This document shows, in pieces, positions 47,741 to 57,800 of a DNA stretch of 57,800 bases (positions are counted from its first letter, which is position 1; every line of letters begins with the position of its first letter). The position numbers and the translations under genes are program-made. The stretch is from Leucogyrophana mollusca. Lineage: Eukaryota > Basidiomycota > Agaricomycetes > Boletales. The notes beneath the pieces were generated by a model that worked only from the letters and a program-made list of their open reading frames with translations, had not been told where the DNA came from and ran no database searches. The DNA is taken from the NCBI GenBank assembly GCA_021014945.1, contig MU266513.1, positions 1 through 57,800 on the forward strand, given 5' to 3'.

Positions 47741-48129
47741 GGCAGTTCAAGGTTAATCAACAAATGGGTTCGAGTAATGTAATAGGCCACGTCCAAGTTG
47801 GCGTCCTAGTAGATGTGCGAGGTCGGGTACCGTGACCTCCACACTGTGGCTTTCCAGCCAGACGCTTCCGGCTGTATACGAATCGATTTCTTTCAAGAAT
47901 CTACTGCAAGACCAGAACCTATACCCTTGGGCATATCTTTGTACTGCATAAATGTACAGCAGCAATGCCTTGCTTGTTACGTTTTGCCTTGGGATCCGAA
48001 CATTTGAACACTCAGCCTCGCCTCATGCCATGCAACCTTTTCACTCCCGCCGCATGTTAAAATCCGCTCGTGTTTGAAAGCCGCCTCCAGCTGCCCTTGG
48101 CCATTTACACCGTCAGTACCCCCACCGCG
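47741..48129. other. Divergent intergenic region
   Basis: Lies between the four-helix protein and the acid phosphatase. It may contain an unrecognised first exon of the phosphatase, because the frame from ATG 48130 extends upstream in a partly hydrophobic stretch. Confidence 0.35.
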
Positions 48130-49826
48130 ATGCACATCCTAGAATTCTCCAACGTTTTTGCTCTGTTCCAAGTGCTATTACTACAGCGCCCACAGCCGCC
48201 TGACGATGTCTTGAACAGGCTGGGCAATTTATCTCCTTATCATGTCGCTCCCACCGTACCGGGTGTAGAGATGGACCTACCTAATGATTGTTCTATTGAA
48301 CAGGTCATGCTTGTAAGCACGTCCACACTCTACATCAATGCCATGCTATACAGCCATACCATGGCTACATCAGATGCACCGACACGGTTCTCGAGGGCCA
48401 GTGGATGATGGACTCGCCTTGATTCAAGGTCTCACCTACACCCTTGGAAATGCATCAGAGGCCATCCAACATGCAAATCTTCCACCAAACTTGCAATTCC
48501 TTAAGAAAGGCTATACGACAGAGCTTGTGGCCGATGAATTGACTGCGGTGGGGAGGCAACAACTCTTCGCGCATGGTGTCGAGTACGATCATTGACATAC
48601 TAAATCGAAAATCTGTCCTCACACTCCTCCAGCTTCTTTCTCAGGTATCCCCACCTCCGGACGGATACCTTCGTAGCTGGCAACCAGAGCCGAGTGATAG
48701 AGTCTTCTCACTGGTTTGGACAGGGGTATTTCGGCCTCAACGCATCGAACGCCCATTTTATTACTATACCTGACAACCCCAATACACCATCATGGATCCG
48801 GCCTTGGCTCACGTGCCCCCGATATCAAGACTTTGGACATCAAGTCAGTTTTTTGAATGTCCCGTTAAGCGCAGGCTCCTAAAACAGTCTTCTCTGGTGC
48901 ATCAAGGTGGTTCTTCAATGGATCGATCTGTATATTCCAGCCATCACCAAGCGCCTAAACAAGCTCCTTCCGGGCGTTGGCCTGACCAACGCCGACACGC
49001 ATGGAGCTCTGTATGCATGTGCCTATGATCTAGCAGCATATGATACCTCGCCGTGGTGCGATGTATTTTCCCCCACGGAACTCTCACAATTCGAGTACGT
49101 GCCTCGAAGCTTACTTGATTCATTGACTTAGTAGACAAGCACATGATCACGGTGCAGATATGAACTCGACGTTTACGCGGCCAGCAGTTTCGGACACAAT
49201 CTTCCCAACAACATGGGACCAGTAATGGGATCGACCTTTGTCAAGAAGCTGATCGAACGGTACGCTACCCAGTCTATTGGGTAACGCTACTGATTCAATC
49301 CTAATTGCTTTTAAAAGCTTCACGGACTCCACAGATAATTCGAGCCCCTTGTACCTCGAGTTTGGTCACGACGCGACGATTGACCTTGCGCTAACCGCGA
49401 TGGGGCTGGCGAAGTGTGTCTTCGTCTTAATCGCTGCTACCCTATCCCCTCATTACTTTTTAGGGACCGCCCACCCCTCTCTCCAACGGGCCCAATAAGA
49501 GCAGCCCGTAAATGGCGTACGTCTAACCAAGTGCCTTTCGCGGCCAACATGGTTTGGGAGAAGTTCACGTGCTCGAAGTCGTTAGTACTGTCTCTGTTGA
49601 CCAATTGCTTCCGCTGATGCTGCTATACCCTAGCTTTGAGGGACCGCAGATCCGATTGGTGCTGAACGAGGCAACTTTCCCATTGACAGTTTGCACCAGG
49701 ACGCACGAGGACAAGGTCTACGGGACATGCTCGCTTGACTCATTTATCGCGGCGAATCAGTTTAGCCTTGACATCGAATTCGGAGATGCACAATGGGATG
49801 CGGCGTGTGGGGCAGCAGTGTGGTGA
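48130..49826 (+). CDS. Histidine acid phosphatase (phytase-type)
   Basis: The N-terminus MHILEFSNVFALFQVLLLQR may be a signal or anchor, though a better signal could lie in an upstream exon. Then come LGNLSPYHVAPTVPGVEMDL and, across an intron, the catalytic motif QVMLMHRHGSRGPVDDGLAL (R-H-G-x-R-x-P class). Further blocks are ELTAVGRQQLFAHGVDFFLR, YPHLRTDTFVAGNQSRVIES, SHWFGQGYFGLNASNAHFIT, DTHGALYACAYDLAAYDTSP, and SSPLYLEFGHDATIDLALTA with the H-D proton-donor pair. The end is IRLVLNEATFPLTVCTRTHE, then CSLDSFIAANQF. Such enzymes are secreted or vacuolar and release phosphate from phytate or other esters at acid pH. About seven exons. It converges on SPT6. Confidence 0.88.
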
Positions 49827-50050
49827 AGCTGACAGACCTTATGTATATAAAAGTAGAGATTGGTCGGTGACAATCGAACGTGGTCGTACTACACTGCGCA
49901 ACGGCATCCCGAGTTTACTAGAATCAACTCTCTCGACTCTATTATGCATATTTTTACATCTGAGTAATTAGGCTCACAAAGCAAAACACGACGCTATATA
50001 TATATGTATGTATGGCACCTAAGAGAGATAGAAAAAGGAGACCGCCAACA

Positions 50051-53000
50051 TCACCAGCCACCTCCCTGTCCCCCCCAGCCGCCAGTGTTTTGTATCATCG
50101 CTGCACGCTGTGGATTCATGCCTGGGGGGACGGACGGTGGTGGCGGACCCGCTGCAGGATGTGCAAATGCTGATGGAGTCTGGTAACCGAAAGGGGGTTG
50201 AGGTGGCGGCATACCATAGCTGGAACCTGGTGCACCAGCCCCGAAATTAGAGGAAGCGGGGGCGGGAGTCTTTCCGCCATAAGGATTGGGCGTCCTGCCA
50301 ACTTGACGAACTGACATGTGTCCAGGTGTAGCGTGTCCAGGGGTACGAGCAGGAGTGCGAGCGCCTGCACCGTACGGCGTCTTGCCACCCGCTCCGGTGC
50401 CTCCCAGGTTTTGAGATTGATGCAAATGTCTGACGGAGGATTAGCACAAATGGTTGTCTCGGACAAAGTGGTCGACGCCTACCTGACTTTGAAGGCGTCA
50501 CAAAGTTCGGGGACTCCAGCAACTGCGGCATCGAACAGAACGTAGGATTCGGGGGTGACTCGAACCGGCTGCACAATTATGAGAAGGAAGCTATTTTTTA
50601 GTAGGACGAAGTACATACCCATTTCTGGACAGTGGATCCCTTATTGGCCAAGAAGCACAAGTTGAAATGACCAGGTTTCCCCCGATTTAGTGTAAAACCG
50701 TATATGCTCTTCGCAGGATTCGCCGCAACGAAGTTCTTCAGGAAGAGATCTTGGCCGAACACAGGTGTTAACAATCAGACCACAATAACAATCGAACGGA
50801 AACATACGGAGCTCATCCTCCGACCCTTGTTTGAATTTCTCGTGGGCCATGAGTTCCTCGACTTTGCGAGCAGTCGCTTGGACATGGTTGACAATCAACT
50901 CGTCCAAGTCAGCGTACTGATGCTTTTCGTCAACAACCAATAGATTGCCAACATTCTGTCCACTAGGATCGGGGTTGATCTCGGTGACATCTGCTACCTG
51001 CGTCAGCTTTGTGTAGATTAGAAGCTTTGGTCTACTCACCAATATGCTGATAGAGCTTGTCGTCCACTTTCCACGTAATAGCCAGATGATCGACACCTTT
51101 CGATGACGGCCGTATGACCACGTCACCGCGTTGTTGTTTATCCAGGTAGTTCTCAGCTTGACTGGAGTTGAAGTTGTGGAAGTTCGGGTGCTTGATGACT
51201 CGTCTCGTGCGATCAACTTCCGCCCTTTTCTTCCGCGCTTGCATCTCGATATCTCGCTCGTACTGCTGTAAATTCCAGTTCTCATCTCGCTTGACACGAC
51301 GGAAGGGTGCATCTCCCGGAGCGAGATCGGATCGTCGTGCTGACAATTCAACAAAGAATTGGTCGGCTGGAAGATTGAGCTTGACTTCAACAACAACACC
51401 CTGCAAGGTTTGGCCCTTCTTTAACACTTTGTCTGGAGCCAAATTTCCCTCCTCCGTGACGTATTCGATATTGATGACGCCCTCAATCCCGGAGTCCAAG
51501 CGAACAATAACGAAATTTTGCTTTGTGCGAAGGACCAGAACCGAGATGATTAGACCTGTACGGAGAGTGCGAGGAGTTTCGCCACTGAGCATGGTCAACA
51601 CATCCCAGGGTTGAAGACTGGGGAAGGCAGCGCGCTGCTCGGCGAAGGGTTTCAAGAGTTCTTCTCGGATAACATTTAACGTGTGACGTTTGCGATCCTC
51701 GTTGGCTTCGAACATGTTAACAGCGAATTCGTCAAGGTTGAGTTCATTGAGCTTCCTTTCGTTGTCATCATCGTGCATGATCATCGAGACAACATGCGAG
51801 GGATGCTCGTCATGAATATCTTCTTCGTCCAACTCCAGTGCATCTGTGGCCATTTTGCGCGCCAGTTCGTAGTCCTCGGGATGAATGCGGGTATCGTCCA
51901 GAGGATCTTGAACGTCATCATCCGCATGCCGGTTTTTCGCCAGCTTGAGTTCAGGGTCATGAGGAATGCGTAGAAAACCGGACGCATTCAAGAAAATCTT
52001 CGTTGTGAGCAACCCAGACTTGATGAATTGGTCGCGATTGACGAGATTCCCTCCCTGGGATAGAAGTCAGCAGGGGTATAACTTTTGGGATCGAATACAC
52101 AGACTATAGCAGCAATCTTCTTGACTAGGACCTGGGCTTTTCGTGGCCCGAGTCCGCAAACGAATGGAAGGAGGCTCTGGTAGTACGAGTCGTTGACGGC
52201 ACGGTTGATGTCGACTCCAACCTTGTTCGTGACGTCAACAAGGACTCGTTCAAGTGCAGACAAAAGCTTTTCCTTGGGAATCTACAGGAACGAGTCAACA
52301 TAGACAAATCAGAATAGGGGTGCGCTATCCCACCAAATGCTGATCTTCTTCTTCAAAAGAAATGGCCGTGATGTCATGACCAATGGCCGCATATTCGTTC
52401 AACGGGTTCTGCGTGTACCGTGCGAGTCCGACACAGTACTTGGCGACCGGGGAAAGGGCGCTGAACTCTTCAGCGGCTCGTTTGCTGTGCTGATAGATGC
52501 GCGCAACTTCATCATTGACGTAAATTACGGGGATGTTGAAGACCTGCTCGTTTGTATCTCTGGGAGGCTCAGGCGCACCCCATGGGTCGGGTGCGGGAGC
52601 GTTGAAGTTACCGTCAGCTTCCACCGCAGGTTTTCCGTTGACAACCTCCTTGACTCGCTGAGACAACTTCGTGGTGGCTATGCTGAAGCCTCCAATAACA
52701 ATGACGTCAGGTTTCCGTCTCTTGAGGAGATCGACGAATTCGTCCCGAAAGTCAGTATCGACAAGATTGTCGATTTTGATATGCTCGCGCAATCTACCAG
52801 CTTCGTCGAGGAATACTACAGTGATCGCATCCTTTTGTGGGTCGCCTTTACCCCAGGAGATTGCAAGCACCGAGGCTGTGTCCCCAGGGCGAAGCTCCGA
52901 GGTAATGAATGGAGCGACATCAATCCGCTGAAACATATTAGTTGCTGAAACGAACGATAGATATTGTGCCCACGTTTTTCAAAATGTTGCCACAGTGGGC

Positions 53001-55420
53001 TGCAAGTGCATCCTCAACCTCTTCTCTAAGCCATTCACGAGTCCACTTGACACCTATAGGTATTAAATGATGCTCCATCGCCTCCTGAATAACTCGAGAA
53101 CGCTCTTCATTCCAAGCTTTCGCGGTGTCGCTGTAGCTATCGGACGTAAAGGCATCCTTCAGTCTGCGCTCAAACTGGGATTTGGGTTGATCGGGTAGAT
53201 AGATGGAAACCGTGACTAGAAGCTCCGCCTCAGCTGCCAATATATGGAGGAACTGGGCACTATCCAAGATATTGGACACTCTCTTGCGGTGCAGATATTT
53301 GAAGTTCTAGAGCGTATCGATGAAATGGGGAACAGAAACATAACAGTTAAGAGACGCACGAAATAGGGATGGTGTTCGTCGATCTTATTAATCCCCCTCT
53401 CAGTAGGCAACACCGAAATCTCTGCATCTGCCTTGAAGATATTCCTCATTTCCTGTCTAAGAAGAGGGTCCTTGCCCAGCTCTGTGGCAAGTATCATACG
53501 CGCGCGACGTAGCAGTTCTTCGGGCGACTGTGCATTGGCGGCATCCGGGTCGCTGAACTGCTCCGCGTAAGCGATGGGATTGAGCTCCTGATCCTCCACA
53601 AAATGCGCATGGTCATCTGCCACGAAGTTGTGGACAACTTCGTGAGGCTGAATACCGAAACCCTGAAAAAATATTTCATTAGAGTGAGTGGTTAATGTCC
53701 AACTGCTGCACGCACTGCGGCCAACTTGGACACAATGCTCTTCTTCGCGACTTCGTATGCGGATATCCGACTGGGTACTTTGCGTTTCCTGTTCTCCGGT
53801 GGTTCTTCATCGTCGTGAAAGTGAAAATCAAAGGCATCCTGCTTCTTCAACTTGTGCTTCATCGCCAGCCATTCTGTTGCGTCCGCCACAACCTCGATAC
53901 CATCGATTTTGGGTCGAATCGTCTGTTCAAAGTACTCGTCTTCGACGTTCAAACGAGCGTATGATGCCACCAATGCATTCCTCCTTTCTACGAGAGAACG
54001 ATACTTCTGACCAAGAGCAAAGATACGCCAGAGCTCAGCTAAGCTGATAAGCTCAACCCGGGTACGCATCTCTTGGGCGTTGAAGTATGAGATGTAATCC
54101 CGCTTGTGCGTCCAAATGTAAGGCACTTCGAATTCCTGGATGAAAAGATACCTCAAAGCGTAGGTCACCGCCATGACGAGTGGTTCGCGATACATATTGT
54201 AGGGACCTCCGGGACTGAAGAAATCGCGAGTCTTGCGAGGAGACAGACGAAGCGTGACCCATAGAGCGGCATCGTCCAGATCGCCTTCGGTCAAAGGTTG
54301 ATGTAAGGATAATGTTGCAGATTGTGAAAGGGACGACGTGGCCAACTGCATACGCTCTGGTATGTCTTGAGCACGGATTAAGTCGTCGTCTTCTGTGAGC
54401 ATTCGCGCACGAATCTCGGACGGCTCAAAAACCTAACAATGCACAAAATGAGCCCAGGAGTAAAAAGAAAGGCTCGAAACTGTTACGTCTTGATATCGCA
54501 TTTCTGGTTTCAGACGCTCTTCATCGAATTCACCTTCTTCGTCGCCAGCCAGAGCCCAGTCATACTCATGGCCGTCGCCGAAAACATCATGGATTTCATC
54601 CCAGGTACTATAGAAGATTGGTTAGCAAACTTAGACGAAAGCCAAAGTTCCATTACTTACTTTTCATCTATTCCGGTCAGCTCAGGGCGAGATCCCATCA
54701 TTTTCCGCCTCTCCCTTTCTTGCTTCTTCCTTTCTCTTCTCCGTTCCTCCCGCTCTTGCTCGTCCATCGCACCAGCACCCTCCTCCTCGTCTTCGTAATC
54801 AATAAAGTCGTCCAAATCCTCCTCGTCTTCCCGGCCGCCCCCAGCCCTCTCATCGTCCCAGATACGCTGTATGTCCTGCACCTGCGGAAGATCGAGGTCA
54901 TCATTATCTAAATCATCATCCGAAGATTCTACAATGGGTTTTCGCTTCGAGGACGATGCAACAGGAGGGGACCCTGATTCGCGCCCCCGTCGAAGACGGG
55001 TGAGACGATTTCGGAACGACGTGCCGGTGTTTTCTTCCAACAGCTCCAGGTCGTCGTCCTCCAGAGCTTCGTCCTCGTCCTGCTCTGGAACATTTTCCTA
55101 TCGTAAGACAAAAATAAAAGCCCATATACGGTAGGCTTACCGCGCTTGCGGTGACGTCTCTTGCGTCTTTTCCTACGCCTGCGCCGATCTTCGTCATCGT
55201 CTACCTCTTCATCCTCATCCTCGTCGACTATGAAACCCTCCCTTATGCGCTTCGCCTCTTCCTCGTCGTCGTCCGCTTCCTCCGAACTGTCGTCAGAAAT
55301 TCCATTGCCGTCCGCCATAGTCGCGTCGCCTTCACCCTCTTCTTCTTCGTCCCTGACAGATCCCATGGTCGCGTCTTCGTCGATAGGACGGGTTAAAGTG
55401 TCTGCAGGTGGGGAGGACAT
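50051..55420 (-). CDS. SPT6: Transcription elongation factor and histone chaperone Spt6
   Basis: The acidic N-terminus ([40 protein letters not shown], then a basic [15 protein letters not shown] run) binds histones and Spn1. It is followed by ERRREKK-type acidic/basic helices and the helix-turn-helix part ([20 protein letters not shown]). The core has [20 protein letters not shown], the YqgF-like domain ([40 protein letters not shown]), the helix-hairpin-helix ([20 protein letters not shown]), the S1 domain ([20 protein letters not shown]) and the tandem SH2 domains ([40 protein letters not shown]). The C-terminus is Gly/Pro/Thr-rich with TPART/TPGH repeats and ends [10 protein letters not shown]. 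Spt6 travels with RNA polymerase II. About ten exons, and length is full. Confidence 0.96.
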
Positions 55421-55716
55421 GGTTGGGAACAAGCAGAATGCTCTTGACAGAAGTGGTTGGGCAATCCAAGGCGTCCTCCCAAGTTCGGATTTCTCCGACG
55501 CCACAGCTGAGCACAGCTGGTGTCTAATTTTACAGCTTCCTTTTGTGGCACAGTGCGCTCCGCCGTCCGGGGTAAAATTATCGTTGAAGTTGGCGCAGTA
55601 TACCTATCAGTCCAACTTGCCACTCATACTGATAACCAGGCTCTCCCGAGACTGTTGATCATATACAGCCTATATTCTTATGGAAAACGTAGTAAAATAT
55701 TGAGTCAACAATCCAA

Positions 55717-57480
55717 TCACTCCGTCGAGTTGAACGTGGGGAACTCCCCGATACGAAGTTTCGTGGCCTACACATTTTTTCCCGACGTCAGAGCGAGATC
55801 ACCATGCCAAATATTATGCACGTACCCCAAATGGCCAAAGTGTGATGTTAGTAGGAGACCCAGTGCACGTAGGGCTTTCCGGAGGGGATGCTGCAAAGTT
55901 ACTACCCGCAAGATCCCATTCGATTGGGCAGGCAACGGCCGTGATAGTGAGCGGTGGAAGCCCCGCGTCGAAGATTGGGGATGGGAGGGTTCCTGAGGAA
56001 GGCGGGTTGCTATTGAACTTTAAGCTCGAGGTATCAATGGCGTATTGCCATGTATCCGTTGCAAGATACTGAAGATCGACAGCAAGGGGCTGCTGCGAGT
56101 TTTGCGCCAAAACGGTCTGGTTCCTGGAGATATCGAATGCGTAATGCAAAGGTCCACGGTGGACAGCGACAGAGCCCTCTGGTCGGTTCTCTGCAAAGGT
56201 CGACGTGAGAGGCCATTTAGAAACTGCGGGTATAACACCAACCGAGAGTGATGTCCGCTGGGATGTTCAAGACAATGGTGGTGGTACCGGCACCAACCTG
56301 AACGGACTGTAAACCATTCGATGGGGAGACAGCTTCTTCCGTGCCACCGTTAACAGCAATCGTCCCACCACTAACCCAGCCGGGAATACGGATATAGTAT
56401 GTGAAGGCAGCATCTGCCGTAATAGTAGTCGTCAATATATCACTGAAAGGATACATTGTATCCACGCTGACAGCGACAGCGTTTCCTGAAGGATATTGCA
56501 TGTATCAGATACTAAGCCTGCGACTGGCTATTGTTCTGGACAAACCGTTCGTCAAGGTCGTTGACATGCTGAAGGGGCCCAAATAAACATGTACAAGGGA
56601 AGCGCCATCGGGAGTCGTCACAAAAGCATTCGAAACAAACTTGGGCCAGCCTTGGGGGTGATTGACAGTGCAGCAGCTAGGCGGTATTTCAGTGTAATGA
56701 TGTGAAAGGTAACGTGCACTCTAGCATCACTCACGGGTAGTTAGGCTCCAGTCCGAATACATTCGAGTACGCTCTGAGAGGACTCAGGATGGGCAGTCAG
56801 GATCAAACGAGAAAATCCTTACCCATCAGTTGGAAATGGATCGCTGTACGATTCCAGTCAGTCATCAGCGTGCAAACGGAGCGGGAGTTCGCACGGATTC
56901 ATGTTCATCGCCGCAACCTGATTCTGCTGCTGCAAGTATTGCCGAGACCACATAGCTTGATGCCGGCGTGAGCAGTCGGTTTGAGCTCAGAACATTATGG
57001 TACGCACTTCCAGTCAAGGTCGCCGGGAGAGCATTGTAGGCAATTCTTTCGACCTGTTAACAATTATCAACCATGGGGAGTAAAATTCAATGTGTATCGT
57101 TTGCACACACTCTATCTGCAAACTTGATATCGCCTATGACTTGATAGAGATAAGATCCGCTAGTGATACGGATGAATAGACGTTCATGAGCTGTGTATGT
57201 CTACTTACGAGTACATGGTTTCCTGTAAAACAATAAGCCAGATGACAGGAAATTCAATTCACTTGGGAAGTTTACGCACCACAACATCACAAAGCTCAGT
57301 TCTACCAACCAGTGAGGTGAGAAGGGAAAAATCGGTCAGTGAAATGGTGTATCGCACCCTCTGATAGCTTGTAAACCAGCCAGATATTCGTCCGCCGCAA
57401 AGATGCCTGAAGGGCGGCCGTGGTATTGGAACAGGAGGTCCCATCCTTGGCTCATCAGGAAAACTACAAGCTTCTTGATG
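55717..57480 (-). CDS. GH127-type (DUF1680) glycoside hydrolase, N-terminal half missing
   Basis: About ten exons of the C-terminal half. From the 5' side: [148 protein letters not shown], then [20 protein letters not shown], ending [18 protein letters not shown]. The E-x-C (TELC) and Cys-Cys (CCTVNHP) pairs match the zinc site and nucleophile cysteine of GH127 beta-L-arabinofuranosidases. Family members have about 300 more residues before the WDLL segment. Upstream of 57480 there is instead AT-rich TTAAG-repeat sequence, so the gene is truncated or interrupted by an insertion, or its first exons lie beyond the window. Confidence 0.82.
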
Positions 57481-57800
57481 CACCTTAAGTATCCTTAGAA
57501 GGTCTTAGAATTGTATTTAAGGAGATTTAAGACGGTTTCTACTAAGGAGAGAGCTCCTTGATTAAGTAGATTCGATATCTTAAATTGGTCTTGTATTAGC
57601 CCTTAATCGAGTCTTAGATCCCAAGAGATGTATTAAGGAGTATCAAGACAGAGAAGTAAATAAGAAAATAAGGTAGATAAGGGAGATCACCGAAAGACTT
57701 GGTGATCGTTTGAGGTGCGGGGTGTTCATCTCGGGCGCGGATGGTTCGTTTGAGGCGTCTGGGGTTTGTTTGAGATGCGGAGGGTTTGTTTGAGGTGCTG
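57481..57800. mobile_element. AT-rich TTAAG-repeat sequence and short G-rich repeats, possible transposon end
   Basis: At 57481-57690 variants of TTAAG and CTTAGA recur many times in AT-rich sequence unlike the neighbouring genes. From about 57700 to the window end the motif GTTTGAGGTGCGG recurs four or five times with small changes (for example at 57708, 57747, 57766 and 57787). No open frame is seen. The abrupt change at the broken end of the GH127 gene suggests an inserted element, perhaps a retrotransposon terminal region, but no terminal repeat or target-site duplication can be shown here. Confidence 0.35.

Overview
The window is nuclear DNA of a filamentous basidiomycete, most likely an agaricomycete. 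Almost every gene is cut by many short GT-AG introns of about 50-75 bases. The genes are packed on both strands with gaps often under 100 bases, and the protein families are typically fungal: Spt6, Spt8, Pab1, Cmr1, Stn1, Coq11, a LaeA-type methyltransferase, fungal histidine acid phosphatase and a GH127 enzyme. There is one run of 50 N, so this is part of an assembled scaffold. Coordinates of spliced genes run from the chosen start codon to the stop codon and include introns.

Layout, left to right. 0-9 kb: an NAD(P)-binding epimerase-like protein, a cytochrome b561 protein, the WD40 DNA-damage protein Cmr1 and a conserved protein of unknown function. 9-22.5 kb: a GC-rich, repeat-rich stretch with a mitochondrial SAP-domain protein, Coa8, the nucleoporin Nup133 (with the assembly gap), a PRCC-domain protein, a long-tailed histone H2B and the telomere-capping protein Stn1. 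22.5-35 kb: decayed tandem repeats, mitochondrial Htd2, a methyltransferase, a sphingoid base kinase, a second histone H2B, a gene-poor stretch with a possible orphan gene, a tiny cysteine-rich secreted peptide gene, Coq11, and a secreted double-psi beta-barrel (expansin-like) protein. 35-57.8 kb: a SCAMP membrane protein, poly(A)-binding protein, a LaeA-like methyltransferase, Spt8, SRP54, a four-helix membrane protein, a histidine acid phosphatase, Spt6, and the 3' half of a GH127 gene that stops at AT-rich, possibly mobile, sequence at the right edge.

Most genes are unrelated housekeeping functions with no operon logic. Three themes recur. Chromatin and DNA maintenance: two H2B genes, Spt6, Spt8, Cmr1 and Stn1, several with ACGCGT (MBF/E2F-like) boxes upstream. 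Mitochondrial function: Htd2, Coq11, Coa8 and the SAP protein. Secreted proteins: the phosphatase, the expansin-like protein and the Cys-rich peptide. Compact head-to-head pairs (NUP133/PRCC, SPT8/SRP54) probably share promoters.

The most interesting unexplained item is the three-exon gene at 31324-31617. It has a TATA box, a signal peptide and a tail with eight cysteines in 20 residues.
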